Assembly: GCA_964522665.1 (NCBI GenBank)
Contig: CAZFVY010000101.1
Coordinates: 1-26,065, forward strand
Origin: CAZFVY01 sp964522665
GTDB taxonomy: Bacteria; Verrucomicrobiota; Verrucomicrobiia; Limisphaerales; CAZFVY01
Length of the DNA: 26,065 nt
Direction of reading: 5' to 3'
Shown here: one piece after another, positions 7,652-16,631 of the stretch
Numbering within the stretch: the stretch's first letter is position 1
Layout of the letters: every line of letters begins with the position of its first letter
Made by a program: the position numbers and the translations under genes
Notes under the pieces: generated by a model
What the model was told of the DNA's origin: nothing
Seen by the model: the letters and a program-made list of their open reading frames with translations, nothing else
The model's database searches: none

Positions 7652-9670
7652 ATGACATTCCTCCAACCGATTGTCTTGTGGGGTCTGCCGTTGATCTTGC
7701 TGCCGATCGTGATCCACCTGATCAATCGGCTGCGACATCGGTCACGCGCCTGGGCCGCGATGCGCTTTCTGGTCGCCGCGACACGCAGTTCGATGGGCCA
7801 CAACAAACTGCGGCAGATTCTGATCTTGCTGTTGCGTACGCTGGCGGTCTTGACCCTCGTCTTGTTCCTCGGCCGCCCGCTGGCCGGCGGGTGGCTCGGG
7901 TGGGCCCTGGCGCCGGCGCCCGACGCCGTGCTGCTGCTCCTGGATCGTTCGGCCAGCATGGAAACCCGCCTGCCCAGCGCGCCGATCAGCCGCCGGGAAC
8001 AGGCGGTTAAACTGCTTTCGGATTCCGCCAAATCATTCGAGGAAACCACCCACCTGGTCCTCATCGAAAGCGCCACCCGTGCGCCGCAGGACCTCCATAA
8101 CGTCGCCCACCTGGCCGAGCTTCCGTCCGTTGCTCCGACCGACACCGCCGCCGATATTCCGGCGATGGCCCAGGCCGCGCTGAACTGGATGATCGAGAAC
8201 CACGCGGGGGGAACCGAAATTTGGATCGCGTCTGATTTGCAACGCAGCAATTGGCTCCCGGACGACGCCCGGTGGCGCACCGTCACCGCGCAATTGGCCG
8301 CGCTGCCGCAGAAGGTAAAAGTTCGGCTGCTGGCCGTCGATCAACGTCCAGAAGCCAATCGCTCCATTTCGATCAAGGAAGTTCTCCGCCGTCAGCGCGG
8401 CGATCAAGGCCAAGTCCAAATCGTGGCGGATCTCCAACGCACCGCCACGTCGCCGGAATCGGTCCCACTCGAGTTCAACCTCGATGGCGCCCGCGCCCAA
8501 ATCGAAGTCGCGATCGACGGACAGGCGTTGCGCTGGCGCCACAACGCCCCGCTGGGCGCCAAACTCTCAGGCGGTTGGGGCAGCCTCGAGTTGCCGGCCG
8601 ACGCCAATCGGCGCGACAACGCCGCCTTTTTCGTCTTTGGCAGTCCGACTCCGTTGCGCGCGAGCGTCGTCAGCGCCGACGCCGAGAATGGCCGCTTTTT
8701 CCGCTTCGCCGCCTCCGCCTCAACCAACGGCCTTCGCGAAGCGGCGGAATTGACGACTCCGTCCGCCGCTCAAAACGCCGACTGGGCGCAGAATACTCTG
8801 CTCATCTGGCAGGACGCTTTGCCGGAGGGCGCCACGGCCGAGCGCCTGCGCGCGTTTATCGAGGAAGGCGGCGCGGTGGTCTTTTTCCCGCCCGGGCGCG
8901 CGGGCGGACAGCGTTTTGAAGGTTCCGCTTGGGGCGAGGTCGAATCCGCGACAAACGAGCGTAGATTTCGCGTGATTCGCTGGGACGAAGATCAGGGTCC
9001 GCTGGCGCGCAGCGACGAGGGCTTGAGCTTGCCGCTGGCCCAAACGACCTTCGACCGGCGCGAGGGCATCACCGGCCAAAAAAATGTTCTCGCCGCGTTT
9101 GACGATGGAGCGCCCTTCGTCACCCGGCAGGCGCTGGGAAAGGGTGAGTTTTACTTCTGCGCGTCGTTACCGGCGAAGGATTGGTCCAACCTTGGCGACG
9201 GGCCGGTGCTCGTGCCGATGCTGCAACGGCTCCTTCTCGCGGGCAGCCGCCGATTGCAGACGGTCTCCTCCGCGGTCTGCGGTGAATTGAGCGCGGTCGA
9301 TCAAGCGCGCCGCTGGGAAACCGTCGATTCAACGACTCCAAAAGACATCCGCACCCAGGCTGGCGTTTATCGTTCGGGTGAGCGTTTGCTCGCCGTCAAT
9401 CGTCCGACCTCCGAAGATGAGCCTGAGATCCTTGATCCCGAGGAGGCGCGCCGCCTCTTCGGCGCCCTGCCCGTCCAGATGTGGCAGGATCGCGGCGCCC
9501 AAAATTCTCAGCTGCAGGGCGAGATCTGGCGGGCGTTCCTGTTTGCGCTGCTGGTTTTCCTGCTTTTGGAAGGGGTTTTGATTTTGCCACCGCGTCCGCG
9601 GCCGACGGCGGGCGAATCGACCGTCCCGACGCGCGCGACGCCTTCGGCGCCCGCAGGAAAGGCCGCCTAA
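7652..9670 (+). CDS. BatA-domain / VWA membrane protein
   Basis: 672-residue inner-membrane protein. The N terminus is the BatA (aerotolerance regulator N-terminal) region: TM helix about 6-24, then INRLRHRSRAWAAMRFL (24-40), and a second helix about 57-75. A VWA-type segment with MIDAS motif DRSAS (98-102) follows, then a long periplasmic or cytoplasmic body, a GATase-like stretch around EGGAVVFFPPGRAGG (about 409-423), and a last TM helix near the C terminus (AFLFALLVFLLLEGVLIL). The product resembles the large BatA/VWA proteins that follow moxR and DUF58 in Planctomycetes and Verrucomicrobia. It is presumed to work with the MoxR ATPase at the envelope. The downstream gene starts within the stop codon (TAATG). 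Confidence 0.9.
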   Translation: MTFLQPIVLWGLPLILLPIVIHLINRLRHRSRAWAAMRFLVAATRSSMGHNKLRQILILLLRTLAVLTLVLFLGRPLAGGWLGWALAPAPDAVLLLLDRSASMETRLPSAPISRREQAVKLLSDSAKSFEETTHLVLIESATRAPQDLHNVAHLAELPSVAPTDTAADIPAMAQAALNWMIENHAGGTEIWIASDLQRSNWLPDDARWRTVTAQLAALPQKVKVRLLAVDQRPEANRSISIKEVLRRQRGDQGQVQIVADLQRTATSPESVPLEFNLDGARAQIEVAIDGQALRWRHNAPLGAKLSGGWGSLELPADANRRDNAAFFVFGSPTPLRASVVSADAENGRFFRFAASASTNGLREAAELTTPSAAQNADWAQNTLLIWQDALPEGATAERLRAFIEEGGAVVFFPPGRAGGQRFEGSAWGEVESATNERRFRVIRWDEDQGPLARSDEGLSLPLAQTTFDRREGITGQKNVLAAFDDGAPFVTRQALGKGEFYFCASLPAKDWSNLGDGPVLVPMLQRLLLAGSRRLQTVSSAVCGELSAVDQARRWETVDSTTPKDIRTQAGVYRSGERLLAVNRPTSEDEPEILDPEEARRLFGALPVQMWQDRGAQNSQLQGEIWRAFLFALLVFLLLEGVLILPPRPRPTAGESTVPTRATPSAPAGKAA

Positions 9671-11865
9671 TGAGCCACTGGTCTTTTGCCGCCTCGGCGC
9701 CCGCCTGGATCATGGGCGGGGCGCTCTGGCTGGGCGCCGGCTGGCTCTGCTACTCGAATTGGCGGCGGGGCGGCTCTCGGCGCGCGGTCGCCTGGCTTGA
9801 GGGGTTGCGCTTCCTGGTCATCACGCTACTCACGTTGACATTGCTTCGCCCCGAATTCATCTGGCAAGTCAAGCGAACGGAAGCCCCCAAGGTCGCGGTG
9901 CTCTGGGACGCCTCCGACAGCATGAAGACGCGCGACATCGCGCTCACCAATAACGTCCTCAGCCGCGCCGATTGGCTCGCGCGGGAACGTCAGCGCCGAT
10001 TTTGGAAACCGCTGGAGAAAACCGCGAATGTGATCGTCGAGGATTTTGCGGCGCCCCCGCCCACCAATTCTCCGGCCGCGCGCGCGGGACGCGGGACCGA
10101 TCTGAATCTGGCGCTCGATACCGTGGCCCAACGCGAGCGCAACCTCAAAGCCGTCCTCCTGCTCACCGACGGCGATTGGAACCTCGGGCAGTCGCCAGTC
10201 GCCGCGGCGATGCGCTATCGCGAGCGCGACATTCCGATCTTCGCCGTCGCCGTCGGGCGCGAAACGCCGGTCCCCGATCTCATCCTTGATACGGTCTCGG
10301 CGCCGGCCTACGGCTTGTTCGGCGAACAGATCTCGATTCCGTTCAAGGTGGAGAACCACCTTTCTCGCGAGGTCAAGACCGTCATCTCGCTGATCGACAC
10401 CAACCAGGAGGAAATCAAGAAAGACATCGTCATCCCCGCGCAGGGAGAACTGCAGGACGCGATTCTTTGGTCACCCCGCGCGGTCGGCGAGACCAGCCTG
10501 ACACTGAAGGTGCCCGTCGAACCGGACGAGGGCCTGGCAGACAACAACGAACAGACTTTCCGCATCTCCGTACGCCTTGAAACGATCAAGGTCCTGGTCA
10601 TCGATTCCCTGCCCCGCTGGGAATACCGCTACCTCCGCAACGCGCTGGCCCGTGATCCGGGGGTCGAGATGAACTGCCTGCTTTTTCACCCGGACATCGG
10701 CGCGGGAGGCGGCCGCAATTACATTCCGGCGTTTCCCGACACCAAAGAATTGCTCGGACGTTATGATGTCGTGTTTCTCGGCGACGTCGGCATCGGCCAA
10801 AATGAACTGACCGAGAAGGACGCGGAGTTGCTGAAGGGATTGGTTGAGCAACAGGCGAGCGGGTTGGTATTTCTTCCGGGACGCCGCGGCCGCGAATTGA
10901 GCCTGCTTAAAAGTCCGCTGAAGGACCTGCTGCCGGTGCAATTGGACGAATCCAAGCCGGAAGGCATCGGCCTCCAAAACGAGTCGGAACTGATGCTGAC
11001 GACCCTCGGGGCGCGGCACTTGCTCACCCGGTTCGACGCGAACGAAAGCCGCAATACCGAAATCTGGAAGCAGCTACCCGGATTTTATTGGTCGGCCGCG
11101 GTCGAAAAGGCCCGGCCCGGCTCCGAGGTGTTGGCGGTGCATTCCTCACTCCGCAATTCGTGGGGCCGCATGCCGCTGCTCGTGACCCGCAATTCCGGCA
11201 GCGGTAAAGTTCTCTTCATGGGCATGGACAGCGCGTGGCGCTGGCGCCGCGGCGTGGAGGACAAATACCATTACCGCTTTTGGAGCCAAGTCTCTCGCTG
11301 GATGGCCCATCAGCGCCATCTCTCCGAGAAAGAGGGCATTCGCCTGAGTTTCAGCCCGGAAACGCCCCAGGTCGGCGACACCGTCTTTTTGCAGGCCACG
11401 GTTTTGGATGCCGCCGGGTTTCCCATCGAAGAGGGGCCGGTGACCGGCAAGATCACCACTCCGTCGGGCCGCGGCGAAAGGCTGGAGTTCACGCCGCTCG
11501 AAGGCGGCTGGGGCGTTTTCAAGGCGAATTTCTCACCGCAAGAAGGCGGCAAATTCCAGGTGCAAGTCGCCGCCGCAAAATATGGCCGAAAACTCGACAC
11601 CGAGTTGCTCGTCGCCGTCCCGGAGCGGGAAAAACTCGGCCGGCCGGTCAACTCCGAAATCCTCCGCGAAATCGCCGGCATCTCCCGCGGCGTCAACGGC
11701 AGCTACGATTCACTCGACAAAATCGTCCAGCAGATTTCCCTGCTGCCGGAACCGAAGCCGATCGAGCAGCGCTTTCGCCTCTGGAGCGACCCCCGCTGGG
11801 GCGGCGTGCTCCTTTTCCTGCTGGCGGTTTATTGGATTGGTCGCAAACTCGCGGGCTTGGTTTAG
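9670..11865 (+). CDS. VWA and glutamine-amidotransferase-like membrane protein
   Basis: 731-residue protein, last of the MoxR block. The ATG at 9670 is chosen because it overlaps the previous stop by 1 bp and places two TM helices (about 12-28 and 45-62) at the N terminus; the frame extends 63 codons further upstream inside the preceding gene, without family-like sequence. A VWA domain follows, with MIDAS DASDS (80-84), a conserved Thr in GRGTDLNLALD (about 143) and LLTDGDW (164-170). Then come a beta-sandwich region (about 205-300), a class I GATase-like Rossmann segment (KVLVIDSLPRWEYRYLRNAL, about 307-326, to FLPGRRGREL near 410), a further beta domain and a C-terminal TM helix (about 710-728). 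The GATase-like part lacks an obvious catalytic Cys-His-Glu triad and is probably structural. Confidence 0.9.
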   Translation: MSHWSFAASAPAWIMGGALWLGAGWLCYSNWRRGGSRRAVAWLEGLRFLVITLLTLTLLRPEFIWQVKRTEAPKVAVLWDASDSMKTRDIALTNNVLSRADWLARERQRRFWKPLEKTANVIVEDFAAPPPTNSPAARAGRGTDLNLALDTVAQRERNLKAVLLLTDGDWNLGQSPVAAAMRYRERDIPIFAVAVGRETPVPDLILDTVSAPAYGLFGEQISIPFKVENHLSREVKTVISLIDTNQEEIKKDIVIPAQGELQDAILWSPRAVGETSLTLKVPVEPDEGLADNNEQTFRISVRLETIKVLVIDSLPRWEYRYLRNALARDPGVEMNCLLFHPDIGAGGGRNYIPAFPDTKELLGRYDVVFLGDVGIGQNELTEKDAELLKGLVEQQASGLVFLPGRRGRELSLLKSPLKDLLPVQLDESKPEGIGLQNESELMLTTLGARHLLTRFDANESRNTEIWKQLPGFYWSAAVEKARPGSEVLAVHSSLRNSWGRMPLLVTRNSGSGKVLFMGMDSAWRWRRGVEDKYHYRFWSQVSRWMAHQRHLSEKEGIRLSFSPETPQVGDTVFLQATVLDAAGFPIEEGPVTGKITTPSGRGERLEFTPLEGGWGVFKANFSPQEGGKFQVQVAAAKYGRKLDTELLVAVPEREKLGRPVNSEILREIAGISRGVNGSYDSLDKIVQQISLLPEPKPIEQRFRLWSDPRWGGVLLFLLAVYWIGRKLAGLV

Positions 11866-11892
11866 GTGGCGAGGAGGTCCACATTAATTGAA

Positions 11893-13413
11893 ATGAAGCA
11901 AAACCGTTTGATCCAAATGCGTCTCTTGGCGTTCGCGCTCTGCGCGGCCTTCCTCCCAAGTTGCGCCACCGTGCCCCAGGCCTCGTCGCCTGAACGCGCG
12001 CCCGTCGTCATCGTCGGAGCCGGGCTAACCGGGTTGACCGTCGCGTACAAACTCCAGGCGGCGGGGATTCCGGCGATCATATTGGAAGCCAACTCCCGGA
12101 TCGGCGGCCGGGTCCAAACCGTCTATTTCAAGGGCGGGATTTACGCCGAGGCGCACATGGAGGAATATTTTGAGCGCAGCCCCGCCGTCCCCTTGTTGCG
12201 GGAACTGAAGCTTCCGTTAAGCCAGGACGTCGCTCATTCCAGCATCCGGATGGACGATAAAATCTATCCTTACACTGGCGAAGGTGACCGCGACGCCTAC
12301 TTGTCCGGGGTCTTCTCTCCGGACGAAAAAGCCGCTTTCATGCAATGGAATCGGCGGGCCTGGGAGATTTACGAACAATTGCATGCGACTTTCTTCCACG
12401 GCAAACCGATCCCGTCCGATCTGGAAAAGCTGGAGCGCCAGAAATTCTCGGACTTCGTAAGCCAGTTGGGATTGCCGCCCAGGGTATCAGAATGGATTCG
12501 TATCTACATCGAAGCCGAGACCGCGATCGAATGGGACCAAATCTCCGCCCTGGATGGCATCGACGAAATGCGCCTGTTTCTCGACACGCCCGCCGGCTTT
12601 GGTGAAATGAACTATCACGTCGCCGGCGGCAATTCCAAGTTCATCCAGGCGCTGGCGTCTCATTTGGCGCCGGGCCAATTGATGATCAACGCGCAGGTCA
12701 CCGCCATCGAACGCACCCCTGACGGGGTTCACGTGCGCTACCTCAAGGATGCCGCGCGCTACGGCGAAATTCTGGCTCGAGCGGTCGTCGTGACCGCCCC
12801 CGTTTACACGCTCAAGAATATCCAATTCGTCCCGCCGCTAAGTCAGCAAAAGTCGCGCGCCATTGCCACCACCCGATACGGCGCGTACATTAAGGTCCAC
12901 TTTCTGGTCGATGAGGCCGCCGAGCCGCTCTGGATGAAAGACGGCAAAACGGTCATGACGCTTCTGTCCGATTCACCGGCAGGCACGATCTACGAGGCGA
13001 CCGAGTTTCAAAAAGCAACTCGCGGCGGCACGCACGATCGCATCTTAACGATGCTGGTCCACGCCCGCTTCGCGCGGCAGATGCTCGGCATGTCCATTGA
13101 TGAAATGCGCGACTACTCCCGCGCCAACCTCGACAAATTATTTCCCGGCATCGCGCGCTACGTCAAACGAGCCGAGATTTTTGTTTACCCTAACGCCGTC
13201 GCCTACTGGCCCGTGCAACTCGGCCGCTCCCGCTTCGACGCCGACGCCGACGAATTGCGGCGTCCGGAAGACGGCCTCTACATCGGCGGCGACACCACCG
13301 AGGACAGCCATTCCGAAGGCGCCGTCCGCGCCGGACTGAGAATGGCCCAACAGTTGATCGAGCGAAAAAAGGAGTTGCTGGGGAACAGTGTGGAAGCCGC
13401 AGGCGCACGGTAG
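11893..13413 (+). CDS. FAD-dependent amine oxidase family lipoprotein
   Basis: 506-residue flavoprotein of the flavin amine oxidase superfamily. The ATG at 11893 is chosen; a GAGGAGG stretch lies about 15 nt upstream. A GTG at 11866 and an ATG at 11917 are alternatives. The N terminus is a lipoprotein signal: MRLLAFALCAAF (9-20) with lipobox LPSC and Cys24. The dinucleotide-binding fold follows: VVIVGAGLTG (38-47), Glu65 for ribose binding, and SRIGGRVQTV (68-77). The C-terminal FAD motif reads DGLYIGGDTTEDSHSEGAV (about 460-478). The amine substrate or other donor is unknown; polyamine or aromatic amine oxidases and protoporphyrinogen-oxidase-like enzymes share this fold. The gene lies 27 bp after the MoxR block on the same strand, so it may be the last gene of that operon. 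Confidence 0.88.
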   Translation: MKQNRLIQMRLLAFALCAAFLPSCATVPQASSPERAPVVIVGAGLTGLTVAYKLQAAGIPAIILEANSRIGGRVQTVYFKGGIYAEAHMEEYFERSPAVPLLRELKLPLSQDVAHSSIRMDDKIYPYTGEGDRDAYLSGVFSPDEKAAFMQWNRRAWEIYEQLHATFFHGKPIPSDLEKLERQKFSDFVSQLGLPPRVSEWIRIYIEAETAIEWDQISALDGIDEMRLFLDTPAGFGEMNYHVAGGNSKFIQALASHLAPGQLMINAQVTAIERTPDGVHVRYLKDAARYGEILARAVVVTAPVYTLKNIQFVPPLSQQKSRAIATTRYGAYIKVHFLVDEAAEPLWMKDGKTVMTLLSDSPAGTIYEATEFQKATRGGTHDRILTMLVHARFARQMLGMSIDEMRDYSRANLDKLFPGIARYVKRAEIFVYPNAVAYWPVQLGRSRFDADADELRRPEDGLYIGGDTTEDSHSEGAVRAGLRMAQQLIERKKELLGNSVEAAGAR

Positions 13414-13447
13414 CAGCGAGAGTATCCGAAGCGCCGGAAGTCGGAAG

Positions 13448-13535
13448 TGGTGCCGGTAGTCGGACTCGAACCGACACGACTTTTTAAGGTCCCAGGATTT
13501 TAAGTCCTGTGCGTCTGCCATTTCGCCATACCGGC
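13448..13535 (-). tRNA. tRNA-Leu (anticodon UAA)
   Basis: 88-nt cloverleaf on the minus strand. Acceptor stem GCCGGTA pairs with TACCGGC, followed by discriminator A and an encoded CCA (13448-13450). D arm GCG/CGC; anticodon stem CAGGA/TCCTG with loop CTTAAAA, anticodon TAA at 13500-13502. A long class II variable arm is present, as expected for Leu. T arm GTCGG TTCGAGT CCGAC. It ends 34 bp from the convergent amine oxidase stop codon. No clear promoter was seen upstream. Confidence 0.98.
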
Positions 13536-13936
13536 AATCCTGAGTTCGTCCAGGTTTTCGCGCTTCCGAAAACTCCAAAGCTGATCTGGCTACCCTTCCG
13601 CGGGCGAGTTGATGCAGAGTTACCCGCAAACCGATCACGATCCCCTACTCTTCGCCCGCCAGTCAGCCGCCCTAGAAGTATCAGATCATTTTAGATCAGC
13701 GCAAGCAGCCAATTCACGGATTGAAGCTTTCGGGCGGCGTCCTTCTCGATACCAAGGGCCAAAGCAGTTTCTCCACGCGCTCAATTCGAGGCCTCTCTGC
13801 GTCCAATCCCGCGCGATTTGACGGCTCGGGTTCGTCAGCGATTGGCGCCAAAAGCAAACGGAGAATACGACCCACAACCGGCGTCATAATCTAACGGTTG
13901 ACTCTCCGCCCGAGCCGATGGAATTATCCGTGCCAC
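13536..13936. other. Gene-free stretch between tRNA-Leu and the serine hydrolase
   Basis: 401 bp between two divergently read genes. No frame looks like a real protein. A weak plus-strand promoter is possible close to the hydrolase start: TTGACT (13898-13903), 18 bp, AATTAT (13922-13927). It would give an almost leaderless mRNA, so I do not rely on it. I see no strong repeat. Confidence 0.45.
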
Positions 13937-15085
13937 ATGAAACCCGCCCGCGTATTTCTCGCGCTTTTTGCCGCCTTGTATTTCACCAGCAATCTACTCG
14001 CTGGAGCCCCCGCCAACGCTAATGCGGCGTTGCAGCCGTTCGTCGATCGGCACGTCCTGGCCGGCGCCGTCGCGCTCGTCGCGGACAAAGACAAGTTACT
14101 CTCGGTCACGACCGTGGGCGCGGCCGACATTGAAGCCGGCAAGACGATGAAGGCGGACACGATGTTCTGGATCGCCTCTCAATCCAAGGCGATGACCGCA
14201 ACGGCCGTCATGATGCTGGTGGACGAACAGAAGATCGCTCTCGATGATCCCGTGGAGAAGTACCTGCCGGAGTTCCGCGGCCAAATGGTGGTGGCCGAGA
14301 AGGACGAGAGTCACGAATTGCTACGCAAGCCGAGCCATCCCTTTACGATCCGCGAAGCGCTCAGCCACATGAGCGGATTGCCGTTCCAATCGGCCGTCGA
14401 AACGCCCACGCTCGACGGCCTGCCGCTGGCCGCCGCGGTGCGCAGCTACGCGATGACGCCGCTTCAAACCGAGCCGGGGACCCATTACCAATACTCGAAC
14501 GCCGGTATCAATACGGCGGCGCGGGTTTTGGAAGTCGTGAGCGGGATGAAGTACGAGGATTTCATGCGGCAACGGCTGTTTGGCCCGCTGGGGATGAACG
14601 ACACCACGTTTTGGCCGAATGAAAAACAGGTCCGGCGCATCGCGCAATCGTATCGCCCGGACGCCTCCAAAACGAATCTACAGAAGATCGCCGTCAGTCA
14701 ACTGATCTACCCGCTGACCGACCGGACGCGGCGCTTCCCGATGCCCGCCGGCGGACTCTTTTCCACCGCGCAGGACACGGCCCGGTTCTGCCAGATGCTG
14801 CTGAACGGCGGCCAGTTGAACGGGCGCCGTTACCTTAGTGAAGCCGCATTCAAGGAACTGACGAAACGCCAGACGCCAATGTCGGTGAAGGAAAGCTACG
14901 GCTTCGGACTGGCGGTCGGTTCCGACTGGTTTGGTCACGGCGGCGCGCAAGCGACAAATATGGAAATCCGGCCCGAGAAAGGACTCGTCCTCGTCTGGAT
15001 GGTCCAGCACGCCGGCTACCCGGGAGATGGCGGAAAGGCCCAGGGGGTATTTCGCGATTGGGCGCTTGAGCGTTTCGGAAAGTGA
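13937..15085 (+). CDS. Class C beta-lactamase-like serine hydrolase, secreted
   Basis: 382-residue periplasmic protein of the beta-lactamase/penicillin-binding-protein-like family (Pfam Beta-lactamase, AmpC-type fold). The start is the ATG at 13937, which begins a standard signal peptide (MKPARVFLALFAALYF..., cleavage near ANA at 26-28). Active-site motifs are present: Ser81-x-x-Lys84 in SQSK, Tyr186-Ser-Asn188 in QYSNAG, and HGG (334-336) in place of the KTG triad, as in esterase- or D-aminopeptidase-like members. It is therefore probably an esterase, D-Ala-peptidase or similar hydrolase rather than a resistance enzyme. A frame extension of 13 codons to a TTG lies upstream and is not needed. 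It stands alone on its strand and converges with the GNAT gene. Confidence 0.92.
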   Translation: MKPARVFLALFAALYFTSNLLAGAPANANAALQPFVDRHVLAGAVALVADKDKLLSVTTVGAADIEAGKTMKADTMFWIASQSKAMTATAVMMLVDEQKIALDDPVEKYLPEFRGQMVVAEKDESHELLRKPSHPFTIREALSHMSGLPFQSAVETPTLDGLPLAAAVRSYAMTPLQTEPGTHYQYSNAGINTAARVLEVVSGMKYEDFMRQRLFGPLGMNDTTFWPNEKQVRRIAQSYRPDASKTNLQKIAVSQLIYPLTDRTRRFPMPAGGLFSTAQDTARFCQMLLNGGQLNGRRYLSEAAFKELTKRQTPMSVKESYGFGLAVGSDWFGHGGAQATNMEIRPEKGLVLVWMVQHAGYPGDGGKAQGVFRDWALERFGK

Positions 15086-15098
15086 GCAGAAACGAAGC

Positions 15099-15132
15099 GG
15101 GAGCCGACCGAGAGGACTCACGGACGGCTCCC
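15099..15132. terminator. Inverted repeat between convergent genes
   Basis: GGGAGCCG (15099-15106) pairs perfectly with CGGCTCCC (15125-15132), loop 18 nt. It lies between the stops of the serine hydrolase (plus) and the GNAT gene (minus), where a bidirectional terminator would be expected. There is no T tract on either side, so the function is inferred from position only. Confidence 0.4.
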
Positions 15133-15142
15133 ATGACGGAGG

Positions 15143-15706
15143 TCAGCCCGCCCCGCCGATCGACTTCGCCATCCCGACCGCTGGGAGGCTCAATTCCCCG
15201 GGCAATGGAATCTCGTAGCGCGCGACGGCGACGTAGCCGTGCGCCGCGTAAAGCGGCTCGCCCGCCAAGGTAGCCACCAGTTCGATCGAACGAAACCCGG
15301 CGGCGCGGATGGCGGATTCGCACGTCGCTAACAAGCAACTTCCGACGCCGCGCCGCGCCCACGCCGGATGCACAAAGTACGCGCGGATGCGCGCCGGATC
15401 GAGTTGTGGATCAAGCTCTGGGTCGGCGGATTCTCGGCCGGCGTCACCGCCAAAGAGGGATTTTCGTTTGCTCCAGCCTCCGCAACCTATGATCTCGTCC
15501 GCGGTCTCGATCACATAGTAGGTTCCGTCTTCTATTAGCTGTCGGTCCACGCCGAAGACCGGTCCGAGCGCCGCTTCCATTTGCGCCGCGGTGTAATAGG
15601 CCGACTGCAGGCCGCGGACCGAAAGTGGAATCAATCGCGCCAACGCCGGCACGTCCCCGGAACCGGCCAATCTCGGCTTCCAAACGTGCTCGCCCTTGGC
15701 GCTCAT
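15143..15706 (-). CDS. GNAT-family N-acetyltransferase
   Basis: 187-residue cytoplasmic acetyl-CoA-dependent acyltransferase. The acetyl-CoA motif A is visible at about 108-126: IRAYFVHPAWARRGVGSCLL, with Arg118-Arg-Gly-Val-Gly122 as the pyrophosphate loop. The C-terminal part (AGEPLYAAHGYVAV, about 148-161) is the typical GNAT beta6/7 region. The ATG at 15706 is preferred; a GTG three codons upstream (15715) is possible. It begins 45 bp after the nfo stop on the same strand and may be co-transcribed. The acceptor substrate cannot be told from sequence. Confidence 0.88.
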   Translation of the reverse strand: MSAKGEHVWKPRLAGSGDVPALARLIPLSVRGLQSAYYTAAQMEAALGPVFGVDRQLIEDGTYYVIETADEIIGCGGWSKRKSLFGGDAGRESADPELDPQLDPARIRAYFVHPAWARRGVGSCLLATCESAIRAAGFRSIELVATLAGEPLYAAHGYVAVARYEIPLPGELSLPAVGMAKSIGGAG

Positions 15707-15751
15707 GCTCGTCACGCGAAACCCGCCGCGCGGGCCGGAACTTCGTCCGCC

Positions 15752-16600
15752 CTACGATTCGACGAGCGAGCGCAAGATCGCAAGATTCTGGACGTCCTCA
15801 TGGAGGTCGGGCGATTTGGGCGTCTCAAGGCAGCCCGGGAGATTTTTGAAACGCTTGTCGTTGACGATGTGCCGAAAGGCCTCGCGGCCGATCTTGCCTT
15901 CGCCAATGCCGGCGTGGCGATCCACCCGCGAGCCAAGGTCGGTTTTGGAATCGTTCAAGTGAAACGCCAGGATTTGCTTCAGGCCGATCAATTCCTCAAC
16001 TTCTCGGATCGCCTTTTTCCAACCGGCCGGCGTCCGCACGTCGTAGCCGGCGGCGAAGAAATGGGCGGTATCCAGGCAGACGCCGAGGCGCTGAGGTTGT
16101 TCGACTCGGTCAAAGATGGCCGCGAGATGCGCGATCTGGTGGCCGAGACAAGTCCCCTGCCCCGCGGTGTTCTCGAGCGCGATGCGCACCGGTGAATCCT
16201 TGGTGATCCGCAACGCCTCGTCGAGGCCCGCGACGATTTGTTGCAAACCCGTGTCATCGCCGGCGCCCAAATGCGCGCCGGGATGCAACACCAAAAATGG
16301 AATTCCCAAATCGGTGGCCAAGCCGATCTCCTGCGTGAGCGACTTGATCGATTGGTCCCGGTTGGGCGACGCGGGCGCGCCCAAGTTGATCAGGTAGCCG
16401 GTGTGCCCGAAAACGCACGCGAATTTGTCCGCCGCCAATTCGTTCGCGTATTTGGCGAGGTCGGCCGGCGCGTACGGCTTGCCGAACCACTGCATGTTGT
16501 TCTTCACAAAGATTTGAACAACCTCGCAGTGAATCCCGGCGCCGCGTTCCAACGCTTTCCAGACGCCGCCGCTGGTGGACATGTGCGCGCCGAATTTCAT
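15752..16600 (-). CDS. nfo: Deoxyribonuclease IV (AP endonuclease, endonuclease IV)
   Basis: 282-residue zinc-dependent base-excision-repair enzyme that cuts 5' to abasic sites. It starts with the family-typical MKFGAHMSTSGG. All nine metal ligands expected for the trinuclear zinc site are present in order: His66 (GHTGYL), His106 (LHPGAH), Glu143 (ALENTAG), Asp177 and His180 (LDTAHFFAAGYD), His214 (HLNDSK), Asp227 and His229 (DRHAGIGEG), and Glu259 (LETPK). Length matches the E. coli enzyme closely. The gene lies 31 bp downstream of E2 on the same strand. The functional call is firm; the link with the dehydrogenase genes is probably only positional. Confidence 0.98.
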   Translation of the reverse strand: MKFGAHMSTSGGVWKALERGAGIHCEVVQIFVKNNMQWFGKPYAPADLAKYANELAADKFACVFGHTGYLINLGAPASPNRDQSIKSLTQEIGLATDLGIPFLVLHPGAHLGAGDDTGLQQIVAGLDEALRITKDSPVRIALENTAGQGTCLGHQIAHLAAIFDRVEQPQRLGVCLDTAHFFAAGYDVRTPAGWKKAIREVEELIGLKQILAFHLNDSKTDLGSRVDRHAGIGEGKIGREAFRHIVNDKRFKNLPGCLETPKSPDLHEDVQNLAILRSLVES

Positions 16601-16631
16601 ATCAAAGATTCAAAATCGCCCGTCCGTTGTA

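Noticed and set aside
13448..13535. Integrated element at tRNA-Leu
   Set aside because: No integrase lies nearby and I saw no direct repeat of the tRNA 3' end in the window.
13937..15085. Antibiotic-resistance beta-lactamase
   Set aside because: The KTG triad is replaced by HGG and the context is housekeeping, so an esterase or peptidase-like serine hydrolase is more likely.
15581..16195. 204-codon plus-strand frame opposite nfo
   Set aside because: The nfo frame carries all nine zinc ligands; this frame is its shadow.
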